From positions 1-64,000 of the forward strand of contig JBIKTR010000010.1 of assembly GCA_044348005.1 (NCBI GenBank): DNA of 64,000 bases, read 5' to 3'. The position numbers were made by a program, and so were the translations under genes. Each line of letters begins with the position of its first letter. Positions within the stretch are counted from its first letter, which is position 1. Below are positions 27,253 through 35,944 of this stretch, in pieces. The DNA comes from JAJTHC01 sp044348005. GTDB lineage: Bacteria > Cyanobacteriota > Vampirovibrionia > Vampirovibrionales > JAJTHC01. The notes under the pieces were generated by a model. It was not told where the DNA came from, searched no databases, and saw only the letters and a program-made list of their open reading frames with translations.

Positions 27253-28034
27253 GCCAAATGCCGTTAAAGAGCTGGGCGCTACTCACCGCGGGAGGCCAAA
27301 GTCAACGTTTTCAAACGGATGCCCAGCGTCAAGGGCTCACTTTTCTTGCAAACAAACTCTTAAATCCCTTAGAAGGGGAGCCCGTACTGGCCCATAGCCT
27401 GCGGGCGTTACTGGTTTCAATGCCTTTTAAAGGCCTTATTGTAACCGCCCCCAAAAACGCCATGGCTGATTTTCAAGTCATTCTTGAAGCGCTACAGGCG
27501 GAATTCCCCCACACGCCCTTGTTTTTGGTGGAAGGGGGGAGCAACAGGCGGGCTTCTGTTTATGCAGGGCTTCAGTATCTCACCTCTTTCACTCAAACAG
27601 CATTGCCTGAATTCGTGGTGATTCACGACGGGGCAAGACCGCTGTTGCCTCCTCATTTTTTGCCTTTGGCGATGCAACAGTTTCAAGCCTTTCCCCATTT
27701 ACACGGCGTGATTGCGGGCTTTCCACTGAAGGATACGATTAAGCGAGTGCGCGTGGAAGACAATGCTACACGCATTGAAAGCACGGTGGCGCGTCAAGCG
27801 TTGTGGGCCGTTCAGACGCCTCAAGTGTTTCGCTTTCAAGCGCTGTGGCACGCCCATCAATCCGTCGCCATAGACGATACCATCACCGATGACGCCGAAC
27901 TCATTGAACGGCACCTAGGCCCCCAAGCGTCGTTGTGCGTCTTGCCGTCTACTCAACGAAACTTGAAAATCACCACGCCTGAAGACCTCGACTTGGCGCG
28001 GTTTTGGTTGAATACGGCATCTGACTCAAACTAA
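27249..28034 (+). CDS. ispD: 2-C-methyl-D-erythritol 4-phosphate cytidylyltransferase
   Basis: IspD makes CDP-methylerythritol in the MEP isoprenoid pathway. The 261 residues show LLTAGGQSQRF with a following Lys in NKLL, GGSNRRASVYAGL, VIHDGARPLL, AVQTPQVFRF, ITDDAELIE and ITTPEDLDLA. It is slightly longer than usual because of an insertion after the nucleotide-binding loop (QTDAQRQGLTFLA). It is translationally coupled to thiL. Confidence 0.94.
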   Translation: MSQMPLKSWALLTAGGQSQRFQTDAQRQGLTFLANKLLNPLEGEPVLAHSLRALLVSMPFKGLIVTAPKNAMADFQVILEALQAEFPHTPLFLVEGGSNRRASVYAGLQYLTSFTQTALPEFVVIHDGARPLLPPHFLPLAMQQFQAFPHLHGVIAGFPLKDTIKRVRVEDNATRIESTVARQALWAVQTPQVFRFQALWHAHQSVAIDDTITDDAELIERHLGPQASLCVLPSTQRNLKITTPEDLDLARFWLNTASDSN

Positions 28035-28076
28035 ACGGTTTTTGGTATAGTATCTGAATGATAAACTCCGATGCTT

Positions 28077-29084
28077 TCACACCAAGTGAAACGCCTGACG
28101 CACCTTGCTTAGCGTCGCCCCTGCTTTTTCACGCGCCACGGCATTGCCGGCTTCAATAATTGCTTCCACCTGACTAAGATCTTGCGCGTAATGGGCACGA
28201 CGTTCACGAAGGGGGCGAAGCTGTTCATTCACCACTTCAGCCAACTGTTTTTTGCAATCCATACAGCCTCGAAGTCCCCCACGGCATTCGCTGGCCACTG
28301 TTTCACAGGTCGGGAGATCCGTAAAGGTTTGGTACCAAGGGAATACGGCAACACAGTCATTCGGCTCACCAGGGTCTGTTTTTTTAAGGCGCTTGGCGTC
28401 GGTCACGGCGGTTTTAATGGCTTGCAGGGTTTGATCTTCAGAAAAAGCGAGTTCAATACTGTTGTGATAGGATTTCGACATTTTACGGCCATCTAAGCCA
28501 ATAACCGAAGGCGTTTCGCTCAATAGGGGACGAGGTTCTTGGAAAATAGAGGTGCCTGTCAGATGGTTAAAGCGCCGCGCAATATCCCGAGACATTTCTA
28601 AATGCGCCAGTTGATCTTTACCCACAGGCACAAGGCTCCCCCCCACCGCCAGAATATCCGCCGTTTGCAGAACAGGGTAGCCCAACAACCCGTAATTCAG
28701 TTCTTCTGTACCAACCATGTCCTTCAAGGTGGGGTCGGTTTCGCACCATTTGCTCGGCGTAATCATGGAAAGAAGCAGGTGAAGTTCGGCAATTTCAGGC
28801 ACGGCCGATTGAAAGTACAACGTCGCCTTGCTCGGATCAATCCCCGCCCCCAGCCAATCGAGCACAATGTGTTGACGATATTCGGGCAAATGCACTGTGT
28901 CTTCATATTTAGTAGTCAGCGAATGCCAATCCGCGACCATTAAAAAGCAGGTGTACGTGTCTTGAAGCGTCACCCAATTCCGTAACACGCCCATGTAATG
29001 CCCCAGGTGCAAGCGACCCGTGGCCCTCATCCCCGACATCACCACCAGAGGGGCATTCGTTGTTTCTTTAATTGATTCAGACAT
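28077..29084 (-). CDS. trpS: Tryptophanyl-tRNA synthetase
   Basis: TrpRS charges tRNA-Trp. The 335-residue class I enzyme has the HIGH-type motif in RLHLGHYMG near residue 27 and KMSKS in GRKMSKSYHNSI near 205, plus the DQLAHLEMSRDIARRFN block. A CRGGLRGCMDCKK stretch near the C-terminal domain is normal for some bacterial TrpRS. It converges with ispD. Confidence 0.96.
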   Translation of the reverse strand: MSESIKETTNAPLVVMSGMRATGRLHLGHYMGVLRNWVTLQDTYTCFLMVADWHSLTTKYEDTVHLPEYRQHIVLDWLGAGIDPSKATLYFQSAVPEIAELHLLLSMITPSKWCETDPTLKDMVGTEELNYGLLGYPVLQTADILAVGGSLVPVGKDQLAHLEMSRDIARRFNHLTGTSIFQEPRPLLSETPSVIGLDGRKMSKSYHNSIELAFSEDQTLQAIKTAVTDAKRLKKTDPGEPNDCVAVFPWYQTFTDLPTCETVASECRGGLRGCMDCKKQLAEVVNEQLRPLRERRAHYAQDLSQVEAIIEAGNAVAREKAGATLSKVRQAFHLV

Positions 29085-29138
29085 GGAACAATCCTTTTTA
29101 GACCATATCCCCTATTCTAGCATGAAAGCCCCACTTGG

Positions 29139-29735
29139 CTAAACATCTGATTCAAGATGCACCGTTTCAGGCATGTATACCGACCACGTCGTGGCTTCGT
29201 CATGCAAGGTGTTTTCTAAAATGGCGAATTCCATTAAAGCATCCGTGAAGTTGGCGCCATTGAGCGTGGCCCCTGTGAAGTTGGTGTCGTTTAAGGTGGC
29301 CCCTTCAAACAGGGCGTCGCTCAAATCGGCTTCTAAAAAGCTGGCTTGATTCAGATCCGCATGGCTAAAGTTGGCTTCTTGGGCGTTGACCCCTTCTAAG
29401 ACGCATTGTGCCATCATACAATGGCTAAAATCCGCTTCGGTTAAATCGGCGTGAAAGAACTGCGTGCCAAAGCATTCTGATTCTCCAAGATCGGCCAAGA
29501 CCAACACGGCGTCGTGCAAAAGGGTTTCTTCAAAATCACAGTGGTGCAAAATACAGTTTGAAAAGTTAATGCCAGAAAGGTTTAAGCCACGAAACGAAGA
29601 GTCGCTTAAATCTAAGGATTCAAAGCCTTGGCTTCGGCGGAGTTCGTTGAAGGTTGCAACGGCACGGGGTTGGTAAAGTAGCTCAATCCAGTCTTGCTTG
29701 TGGGTAGGCAGTGGGGGTAAGGATTGTTCAGTCAA
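29139..29735 (-). CDS. Pentapeptide-repeat protein
   Basis: The open frame extends upstream into tRNA-Asn, which is impossible for the real gene, so I place the start at a TTG at 29735 (GGGGGC upstream), giving about 198 residues. From about residue 50 the sequence follows the A(D/N)LXX pattern: SGINFSNCILHHCDF, DLTEADFSHC, ANFSHADLNQASFLEADL, GATLNGANF. This folds as a right-handed square beta-helix. Such proteins sometimes protect gyrase, but most have no known role. Confidence 0.82.
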   Translation of the reverse strand: MTEQSLPPLPTHKQDWIELLYQPRAVATFNELRRSQGFESLDLSDSSFRGLNLSGINFSNCILHHCDFEETLLHDAVLVLADLGESECFGTQFFHADLTEADFSHCMMAQCVLEGVNAQEANFSHADLNQASFLEADLSDALFEGATLNDTNFTGATLNGANFTDALMEFAILENTLHDEATTWSVYMPETVHLESDV

Positions 29736-29788
29736 GGAGACGCCCCCTGTTTCGCAAGAATCACACAACAACACGAAAAAAGAAAAAA

Positions 29789-29860
29789 CTCCCCAGGTAG
29801 GATTCGAACCTACAACCTGTCGATTAACAGTCGAATGCTCCACCATTGAGCTACTGAGGA
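29789..29860 (-). tRNA. tRNA-Asn (anticodon GTT)
   Basis: On the minus strand the acceptor TCCTCAG pairs with CTGGGGA, the anticodon loop is CTGTTAA with GTT, and the T-arm has GGTTCGAATCC. The discriminator is G and no CCA is encoded; a T-rich stretch follows and may terminate transcription. Confidence 0.95.
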
Positions 29861-29948
29861 ATGAACGATATTGGACTATAACTTTTTAACGATTCATGCA
29901 CAGATGAAGACGCAAAAGAGCTATGAATTGTTTAACTAATCTTTTACT

Positions 29949-29976
29949 ATAATACTCAATAAACGAGGCTTGGCAA
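29949..29976 (-). promoter_or_regulatory. Putative sigma-70-type promoter for tRNA-Asn
   Basis: On the minus strand TTGCCA (29971-29976) is separated by 16 nt from TATTAT (29949-29954), pointing towards tRNA-Asn about 85 nt downstream. Confidence 0.45.
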
Positions 29977-30043
29977 GTACTTTTTGCGTGAAGTCCTTAA
30001 TTTGATTGAAGTATTTCGGCTTGTTTGCACGAAAATGAAAGAA

Positions 30044-30117
30044 TCGGGAAGACAGGATTCGAACCTGCGACCCTCTGTTCCCAAAACAGATGCGCTACCA
30101 AGCTGCGCCACTTCCCG
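30044..30117 (-). tRNA. tRNA-Pro (anticodon TGG)
   Basis: On the minus strand the acceptor CGGGAAG pairs with CTTCCCG, the anticodon arm TCTGT-TTTGGGA-ACAGA carries TGG, and the T-arm GCAGG-TTCGAAT-CCTGT is intact. The discriminator is A and no CCA is encoded. Confidence 0.95.
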
Positions 30118-30219
30118 ATTTATGCGAATGTGTTCTTATGTTAGTGTAAACATATTTCAAGCACAATCGAAAAAGTAAAGTGTATTTCCTTCAGGCAGGG
30201 GAACCCCACTGGCTATTTT

Positions 30220-31134
30220 TTAGTTAGGTTGTAAAAGGCCTGGTAAAAGTTGTACGACTTCACCGTTTCTGTACACTAAATGTGGGTACCTATGCTTGGG
30301 AACACGGAATCTAGTGTTCCAACTAAATCCACCACTTTGTTCGTTAGGGGGCAATACAAAAATTTTCTTATCAATCAGGTATCTCATTTCACCATAAGGA
30401 ACGGAAGAAGAATCCCATTTTTTGGCATGAGGCAAATAGCTTACTACCCCTGTTTCGAGATTGGAAACACAGTAGTATCCCTTTTTTTCTTCTACACGAA
30501 GTTCAGGATGTTCCCTAAGCAACGCCGTAAAATTAGGCGCCCTGTTGTGTTCGCGTGCTAAATAAAGTTCGTTATCCACCAATTCAGCTAATGGGTTTAT
30601 GGGTTTACCGTTTAATAAATACCCCCCATTGAAGGTCACCCCTTCTTGTTTTAACACTTCTGCGATGTTAGCGCGTTTCACTATGGGATCATTTTTAAAA
30701 GGTCTACGCCATCTAAAACCACGCTTTAATGAACCCTCACTAGATTCAGGAATGCCATGGGGATTACCCCCTGTATAGCTGACTTCAGGTATAGACGCTT
30801 TCACGGCTTCAGCTTGTTTTGCCAGCGCTTCTTCCAGTTCGGCTACCTTATTTTGAAATGCTTTATTTTGAGTGGCATCTTCCCAAAACTTCCAGTTGCG
30901 GTTGCGAATGCCCAAGCCCGCAATGATTAAAGCCGCCACGCCCCCTGCTGCAATGAGTAGGTTTTTGGGGGTAAGGTACTGTTGAACGGGATCGGACGCC
31001 GGCTGTTCACCCGAAACAGCAGATGTTGCCTGCGTTGTTGGGTTGACTTCAACAGGCGAGGCAAGGTTTGGTGAAGTGGAAGCGGGGCGCGAATACGCAT
31101 TAAACGACTGAGACGGATTGATGGGAAGGCTCAT
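30220..31134 (-). CDS. Single-pass membrane protein with low-complexity N-terminus, unknown
   Basis: I start at the ATG at 31134 (MSLPINPSQSF) because AGGAG lies 10 nt upstream; the product has about 304 residues. Residues 1-60 are rich in Pro, Ser, Ala and Thr. A membrane segment (LLIAAGGVAALIIAGLGI, about 65-82) is followed by a basic RNRNWKFW stop. The C-terminal part (about 110-304) looks globular, with charged helices and GGYLLNGKPINPLAELVD. I do not recognise a family. It is one of a set of genes here sharing an N-terminal style, a YSR-type tripeptide (residues 14-16) and a TAGCAC promoter element. Confidence 0.7.
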   Translation of the reverse strand: MSLPINPSQSFNAYSRPASTSPNLASPVEVNPTTQATSAVSGEQPASDPVQQYLTPKNLLIAAGGVAALIIAGLGIRNRNWKFWEDATQNKAFQNKVAELEEALAKQAEAVKASIPEVSYTGGNPHGIPESSEGSLKRGFRWRRPFKNDPIVKRANIAEVLKQEGVTFNGGYLLNGKPINPLAELVDNELYLAREHNRAPNFTALLREHPELRVEEKKGYYCVSNLETGVVSYLPHAKKWDSSSVPYGEMRYLIDKKIFVLPPNEQSGGFSWNTRFRVPKHRYPHLVYRNGEVVQLLPGLLQPN

Positions 31135-31182
31135 GGAAACAAAACTCCTGTAAATGGGTTGGGTAAAGGGGTGCACTATATA

Positions 31183-31213
31183 CATTAAACCGCGCACAAC
31201 ACTTTTTGTGCTA
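31183..31213 (-). promoter_or_regulatory. Promoter-like element TAGCAC-N18-TTTAATG
   Basis: On the minus strand TAGCAC (31208-31213) is followed after 18 nt by TTTAATG (31183-31189), 49 nt before the start of the gene at 31134. Both parts are identical to those of the element at 32649-32679. Confidence 0.6.
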
Positions 31214-31226
31214 CCCCCCAAGAACG

Positions 31227-31258
31227 AAAATACCCGCCTTGCAACAGGCGGGTATTTT
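31227..31258 (-). terminator. Intrinsic terminator of the gene at 31276-32547
   Basis: AAAATACCCGCC and GGCGGGTATTTT form a perfect 12-bp stem around an 8-nt loop, flanked by A and T runs so that it could work on either strand. It lies 18 nt after the stop of the minus-strand gene and just before the promoter element of the next one. Confidence 0.85.
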
Positions 31259-31275
31259 TTGTAGGCATCTTCTGA

Positions 31276-32547
31276 CTAGAAACTAACATCCCCTAAATCG
31301 GCTAGAGTAGTACCTAACTGAACAATCGGTTTTTCAGTTCCTACTTGAGGATGTAAGACTTTTGGGGTACCAAACTGAGCTGTTAACTCAGCTTTTTCTT
31401 CTGGTTTAGCAGATTTCAACAATCTATAGTATTCTGTCAACTGATCACTATTAAGTTGACGACCATCGGCTCCGACGAATGAGATAGCGTCCTTATTCCC
31501 TTCATTTCTGATAAAACTACTATTGGGAATTAATACTTCGGACGTTCCACTACCGGGAGCTTTTGGTTTAAGCTTGTAGCCATCAGCATTTTTTACAAGC
31601 TCTAATTTAAATTTGGCTGCTACAGCTTTTGCTCGTTCGAAACCTTCTTTAGATTGGTCTGCACGTAAAGTGGCAATAACAGTTTCTTGCTGTTTAGGCA
31701 ATTCCGTGCCAGATACAAATCTTACAATGGCAGTTTTATCACCACTTTTACTATGAGTAGTTACACCTGTAACCTGATACTTACCAGTGGCTAATTGAGC
31801 TTTAGCAAAGGCATCATCAGCTCCTGCTTCATGTAAACTTCTGACTAATTCGGCACTTCCAGGGTCCATTTTAGCAGTTACAAATTCAGTATCTCCTATT
31901 TTGAAAGGTGTAAATTTGCCATCAGTTTGCCTAATACCTTTATAAACAGAAGTATTTGGTTCGAAAGCTATGTTGTGCTGATGCCCGAGAAGTTTGTCAA
32001 GTTCTGCTTTTGGCAGCAGGTTTTCCAAACTTGAACGCAACAAAGCATCATTTCCTGCTTCTTGTTGTATACGTTTATTGCAGATGTCTACAATATCATC
32101 AGCGGTATGAGTGCTATCGATCTTTATACCGAACAATTCAGCAACGGCTTTTTGCGCATCATCGACGGCCTTCGTCGCAGCCGTAGCAACTTTCTGGCCC
32201 GCCTCAGCGACCGCCTCGCCTGCTTTAGGTGCAGCTTCAGCTACCGTCTTAGATACTTCAGCTCCGCCTCTACCTCTAGTTGCCAGCCAATAGATTGCTG
32301 ATGCTCCACCAGCCGCTAAAGCACCCCAAGCCAACCAGTTGGGTTTAGCCTTTTTTTCTACTTCTGGTGCGGTGGCTAGTGCTGTGGATGAGGTGTAGGC
32401 GTCCGCAGGTTGGGCCGTCAACGCTGTTGCATCTGGTGTTGCTACAGCAGTCGTTGGTTGTTCGGCAGGAACGGCCGTGGCGTCAGCAGTAGGCTGAGCC
32501 CCGTTTCGTGCATATAGTGGGTAACTTTGACTAACTTGAGAGATCAT
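31276..32547 (-). CDS. Ala-rich single-pass membrane protein, unknown
   Basis: The 423-residue product begins MISQVSQSYPLYARNG and runs through an Ala/Thr/Pro-rich stretch to about residue 70. A membrane segment (LAWGALAAGGASAIYWLA, about 73-90) ends in RGRGG. An Ala/Lys amphipathic region follows (about 95-140, AEAAPKAGEAVAEAGQKVA), of apolipoprotein or coiled-coil type. The rest appears globular, with strands such as YQVTGVTTHSKSGDKTAIV. AAGGAAG precedes the ATG. I recognise no family. Two neighbours share its promoter element and N-terminal style. Confidence 0.72.
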   Translation of the reverse strand: MISQVSQSYPLYARNGAQPTADATAVPAEQPTTAVATPDATALTAQPADAYTSSTALATAPEVEKKAKPNWLAWGALAAGGASAIYWLATRGRGGAEVSKTVAEAAPKAGEAVAEAGQKVATAATKAVDDAQKAVAELFGIKIDSTHTADDIVDICNKRIQQEAGNDALLRSSLENLLPKAELDKLLGHQHNIAFEPNTSVYKGIRQTDGKFTPFKIGDTEFVTAKMDPGSAELVRSLHEAGADDAFAKAQLATGKYQVTGVTTHSKSGDKTAIVRFVSGTELPKQQETVIATLRADQSKEGFERAKAVAAKFKLELVKNADGYKLKPKAPGSGTSEVLIPNSSFIRNEGNKDAISFVGADGRQLNSDQLTEYYRLLKSAKPEEKAELTAQFGTPKVLHPQVGTEKPIVQLGTTLADLGDVSF

Positions 32548-32648
32548 TATCTTTCTTCCTTATGATTTTACATTTATCGTAAATAAACCAGTCTTTACAA
32601 AACAAACATCTTGCAAATACTTTACATGAAACAAAAAACCTATACTAG

Positions 32649-32679
32649 CATTAAATCGAATCCGCTTAGTTCTGTGCTA
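32649..32679 (-). promoter_or_regulatory. Promoter-like element TAGCAC-N18-TTTAATG
   Basis: On the minus strand TAGCAC (32674-32679) is followed after 18 nt by TTTAATG (32649-32655), 102 nt before the start at 32547. A TAGTATAG follows just downstream. Confidence 0.6.
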
Positions 32680-32685
32680 GCTTCA

Positions 32686-34143
32686 TTACGGATTTGTTAC
32701 ATTTGCTGTTTCAAACCCTTTTTTCGCCAATAAGGCGTCTTTGGCCACACGTTCAAAGGCTTTAACGCCTTTTTCAACTGGCTGGTTTTCGTAATCTTGT
32801 AATCCTCCTTTCAAAAATAAATTAATTTGTGGGTAATTGTAGAGTTGCTTGTTGATTTTAAAGCTTTCAATGGTTTTTTTGTCGGCTTCGGTGTTGCCGT
32901 ACTTGGCGGGGTTCTTTATGGCGTCGTACTGCCTGGCGTGGGCCGTTTCATGCACCAGTTGCGTCACCAGTTGCGCCAGTACATATTGATTCAATTTTTC
33001 GCCACTGTAACCGGCTTGCGTGCCTTTAATTAAAAAGCTTCGAATCGCGGGTGCAAAAATGTTGATGGTATTGTTGTTGGGGTTGAACAGGGCAAGGGTT
33101 GAACCGCCGTCCATGCTTTTGGGTTGAATGGCAAGCTTAACCCCTTCTACGCCAAAAGCCTTGCTAATATGGGCTTGAAGGGGGGCGAGGGCTTCGGTGA
33201 TTTTTGAAGCATCGGGGTTGCCAAAGTCGGCTTTTTTGGCGGCTGAGTCAAAGGCGCTGGTAAAACCTGTTGAACTCAGCGTCGAAGTTAAGCGACTCAC
33301 CACCGCTGCATCGCTACTTAAGCCACTGCTGGTGGTGGAAGCATCCACCAAGTCGAAATTGCGGGCGGAAGGGTCTACTTCACTGGCTTGCACGGCGCGC
33401 GTTTGCACTTGTAAACGGCCTTGTGCGTCCACGCGAATGACGTTTTGTTTGACGCAATAGCGTTCCACAACATTGGTTTTACCCGTTTTTTTGGGGTCTT
33501 TGGCATCGGTGAGCCGTTGTTTTTCCGCAGAATACGTCACATAGCTTTGCGTAGACGCGTCATAATCAGGCATTTCTCCGTTGTTGCCCAAAATCCCCAG
33601 CTTGATCTTCGCTTCTTCTTTAGTTTGTGAACTGTTGAGTTCTTCGTAACTGGCGCGTAATAAGGCGTTAAGCGCTTGGGCCTCTTGTGGTTTAAATTCG
33701 GTAATGTTTTTTGCCTTGGCCGCTTCCACGCTAGAAACTTCAAAGCCATTGGTCAAATGGTATTTAATGCCAGCTTGTGTTGTTTCATCTAAGCCTAGGG
33801 CTTTGGCTGTTTCTATAAAATACGCTTGAAGCTGTTTGTTTTCTTCGGCCACGTCACACGGTGCGGTGGATTCTTTTGCTTCTTCTTGGCCGCTGCGTTG
33901 GAGGCTAGGCAGTGTCGGTGCCTGTGGAGTCGCTTGAAATTGTGGCGTCTGGGGTTGCCATTGCGAAGTGCTAGGCAGTTGAAAGTCTTGCATGTAAGGG
34001 TTCAAGGCGGCTGGGTTGTAGGCAAAGGGCGAATCAACCGCAGGGATTGATTGGTTAAACAAGGCTTGGCCGTATTGGCCGTACAAGTCTTGTTGGGCCT
34101 GTGCTTGTTGTGCAAATGTAATGCCTGACGTTATCTCGTTCAT
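32686..34143 (-). CDS. Putative metalloprotease-like protein with HETAH motif
   Basis: The 485-residue product has no signal peptide. Residues 1-95 are rich in Gln, Ala and Pro (TFAQQAQAQQDLYGQYGQ). The middle is soluble, and near residues 390-402 lies VTQLVHETAHARQYD, an HExxH zinc-peptidase motif in a predicted helix. Candidate third ligands are acidic residues in YENQPVEKGVKAFE (about 451-464), a layout seen in gluzincins and in DUF4157-like proteins. The Ala/Ser-rich middle and IQPKSMDGGSTLALFNPNNN precede it. AGGACG lies before the ATG. The motif is clear; activity and family are inference. Confidence 0.7.
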   Translation of the reverse strand: MNEITSGITFAQQAQAQQDLYGQYGQALFNQSIPAVDSPFAYNPAALNPYMQDFQLPSTSQWQPQTPQFQATPQAPTLPSLQRSGQEEAKESTAPCDVAEENKQLQAYFIETAKALGLDETTQAGIKYHLTNGFEVSSVEAAKAKNITEFKPQEAQALNALLRASYEELNSSQTKEEAKIKLGILGNNGEMPDYDASTQSYVTYSAEKQRLTDAKDPKKTGKTNVVERYCVKQNVIRVDAQGRLQVQTRAVQASEVDPSARNFDLVDASTTSSGLSSDAAVVSRLTSTLSSTGFTSAFDSAAKKADFGNPDASKITEALAPLQAHISKAFGVEGVKLAIQPKSMDGGSTLALFNPNNNTINIFAPAIRSFLIKGTQAGYSGEKLNQYVLAQLVTQLVHETAHARQYDAIKNPAKYGNTEADKKTIESFKINKQLYNYPQINLFLKGGLQDYENQPVEKGVKAFERVAKDALLAKKGFETANVTNP

Positions 34144-34198
34144 GGGTCGTCCTAAAAGGGTCTATGATGTGCTAAACTATAAAAAACAGTTGTCAAAA

Positions 34199-34231
34199 GC
34201 ATAAAGACATTTAGCGCCTAATTTTGTGCTA
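34199..34231 (-). promoter_or_regulatory. Promoter-like element TAGCAC-N20-TTTATGC
   Basis: On the minus strand TAGCAC (34226-34231) is followed after 20 nt by TTTATGC (34199-34205), 56 nt before the start at 34143. A second TAGCAC (34169-34174) lies within the predicted leader. Confidence 0.55.
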
Positions 34232-34273
34232 GTGTAGTGTATACTCGTTTGTTTAAATAAAAAAAGGAACCCC

Positions 34274-35773
34274 ATGACCCCCCGCGTTTTAATTGTTGGA
34301 GATGAGCTTGAAGCCTGCGTAAGCGCCTGCGTATTGGGTCGGCAGGGGGTGGAAGTCACGCTGTTGCGTCGCAGTACGGGCATGCTTGGCGGGCTTTCAA
34401 CGCGTGGGGGCTTAAGCTACATGGATCTCACCCCCGAGTTCATTCCCCCCATGATGCAGGCCATTCTAAATGAAGCGGGGCTAAAACGAGTGGCCCTAGA
34501 AGCTCACACGGCGGATGCTGTTCTGAAAAAACAGTTGGCCCTTGCCAAAGTCCATGTGGTGAGTGGGGTGCAAGTTCACGCCTTGATGCAGGATGCCACA
34601 CGCCTTACGGGTGTTCAAGATGCCCACAGCCAACACGTCTACACCGCCGATTTTTACATGGATGCCACCCCCGATGCCACCATGGCGCGTCAAGCAGGGG
34701 TGCCCGCTTTACTCGGTTTAGGGGGCGTGTTTGGGGAAGATGAAACACTCAATGCGTTGGGCGTGAGTCCCGTGTTTCGTGTGGCGGGGTTGGATTACCA
34801 AATCTTACAACGTGCTGAAGAAGCCTTGCGTCACCGTGCGGATATGCCCGCTTTACTCGCTCTTCACATGCCTTGGTTGAACGAATCGCAACGCCACGCC
34901 CTGATTGAACGCCCCACCTACGCCCCTGAAGAGTCCGATTATTTGGATATTCTCAATAACGTCATTGGCGTGGCTTTTCATCACTGGAAATATGCGCAAG
35001 CCCCCTCTTGCGTTCCTTATGAATCGGCCCCGTTTTGGGTGGATGGCTTTAATATCGCCCGTTTAAACGACGGCACACTCGGCTTTAACGGCCTTGTCAC
35101 CCGCATGCCTTTGCCTCAGCAAGTTCTCGCTTCTGAAGAAGGGCAGCCCCCAACGGAAGAAATGTTCGCTGACATGGAGCGTTTTCTCGCGTTTCTCAAA
35201 GAAATCACCCACGAACCTTCGCTGGAATTACACCCCCCTGAAGAACTTTATATTCGCCACACCTACTTGCTTGAAGCCCAAAAAAACATCACAGCGCGTG
35301 ACGTCTTTCTAGGCGGGGTGGACGCTTCAAAGAGTGTGGGAACCTTTAGTTATTGGCTTGATTTTCGTGGCGTGCACCCGTGGAAGGCTTACCCAGCGTT
35401 GCATCCCTTGCCAAAGCCTGTTTTTAATGTGGGGCTTTCGGCTCATTTCCCTAAACAGGTTCAAAACTTGGCGTTTGTGGGGCGTTCTTCTGGGTTTAGT
35501 CCACTTTCACAAGGGGCGTGCCGTATTGTGCAGTATGGCTGTATAGTAGGCGAAGCCATGGCACAGGCCCTGGCCATTGCGCTTGAACGGGGGGTGCACC
35601 CAAAAGCAGTGGAGCCGTGGTTGATTTATCAAGCCCAAGGCCAACTAGCGAACACTTTAGGCGTGAAGAATCCACCGCGTTCAGCCGGGGTGAATACCAT
35701 GACAGAGGCTTTAAGCAGTAGTGCTTTACTTCATCGAGACGACTCTATAGTATCCGCAGTATCCGCTGGATGA
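34274..35773 (+). CDS. FAD-dependent oxidoreductase
   Basis: This 499-residue protein resembles the FAD-dependent oxidoreductase family typified by Pfam FAD_oxidored. The N-terminal nucleotide-binding strand is RVLIVGDELEACVSACVLGRQG followed by VEVTLLRR. The usual GxGxxG is degenerate (GDELEA). Further family-like blocks are GGLSTRGGLSY, FYMDATPDATMARQAG, and a C-terminal LAFVGRSSGFSPLSQGACRIVQYG that would cap the flavin. AAAAAGGAA precedes the ATG. It interrupts the cluster of unrecognised proteins and points the other way. Substrate unknown. Confidence 0.8.
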   Translation: MTPRVLIVGDELEACVSACVLGRQGVEVTLLRRSTGMLGGLSTRGGLSYMDLTPEFIPPMMQAILNEAGLKRVALEAHTADAVLKKQLALAKVHVVSGVQVHALMQDATRLTGVQDAHSQHVYTADFYMDATPDATMARQAGVPALLGLGGVFGEDETLNALGVSPVFRVAGLDYQILQRAEEALRHRADMPALLALHMPWLNESQRHALIERPTYAPEESDYLDILNNVIGVAFHHWKYAQAPSCVPYESAPFWVDGFNIARLNDGTLGFNGLVTRMPLPQQVLASEEGQPPTEEMFADMERFLAFLKEITHEPSLELHPPEELYIRHTYLLEAQKNITARDVFLGGVDASKSVGTFSYWLDFRGVHPWKAYPALHPLPKPVFNVGLSAHFPKQVQNLAFVGRSSGFSPLSQGACRIVQYGCIVGEAMAQALAIALERGVHPKAVEPWLIYQAQGQLANTLGVKNPPRSAGVNTMTEALSSSALLHRDDSIVSAVSAG

Positions 35774-35821
35774 AGAGGTCTAAGGTCTAATTATAACAGT
35801 TTGAAACTTTTTTTAAAAAAC

Positions 35822-35854
35822 TAGCACAACTTTTTCTTTTCGGCGTGTTTAAGC
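35822..35854 (+). promoter_or_regulatory. Promoter-like element TAGCAC-N20-TTTAAGC
   Basis: TAGCAC (35822-35827) is followed after 20 nt by TTTAAGC (35848-35854), 91 nt before the start at 35945. A GATAAG lies just downstream. Confidence 0.55.
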
Positions 35855-35944
35855 TGATAAGAGATGCGTAATACCGTTTAAAGGGTATGAAATGCGCATG
35901 GATGACTTAATATATGATGTGACTAAACTGTTAAGGAAGAAAAA

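Noticed and set aside
29736..29846. Upstream extension of the pentapeptide-repeat gene
   Set aside because: It runs through tRNA-Asn on the same strand, so the real start must lie below 29789.
31183..35854. Sigma-54 promoters, because TAGCAC resembles TGGCAC
   Set aside because: The -12 GC is absent at the required spacing in all copies and the GG is AG.
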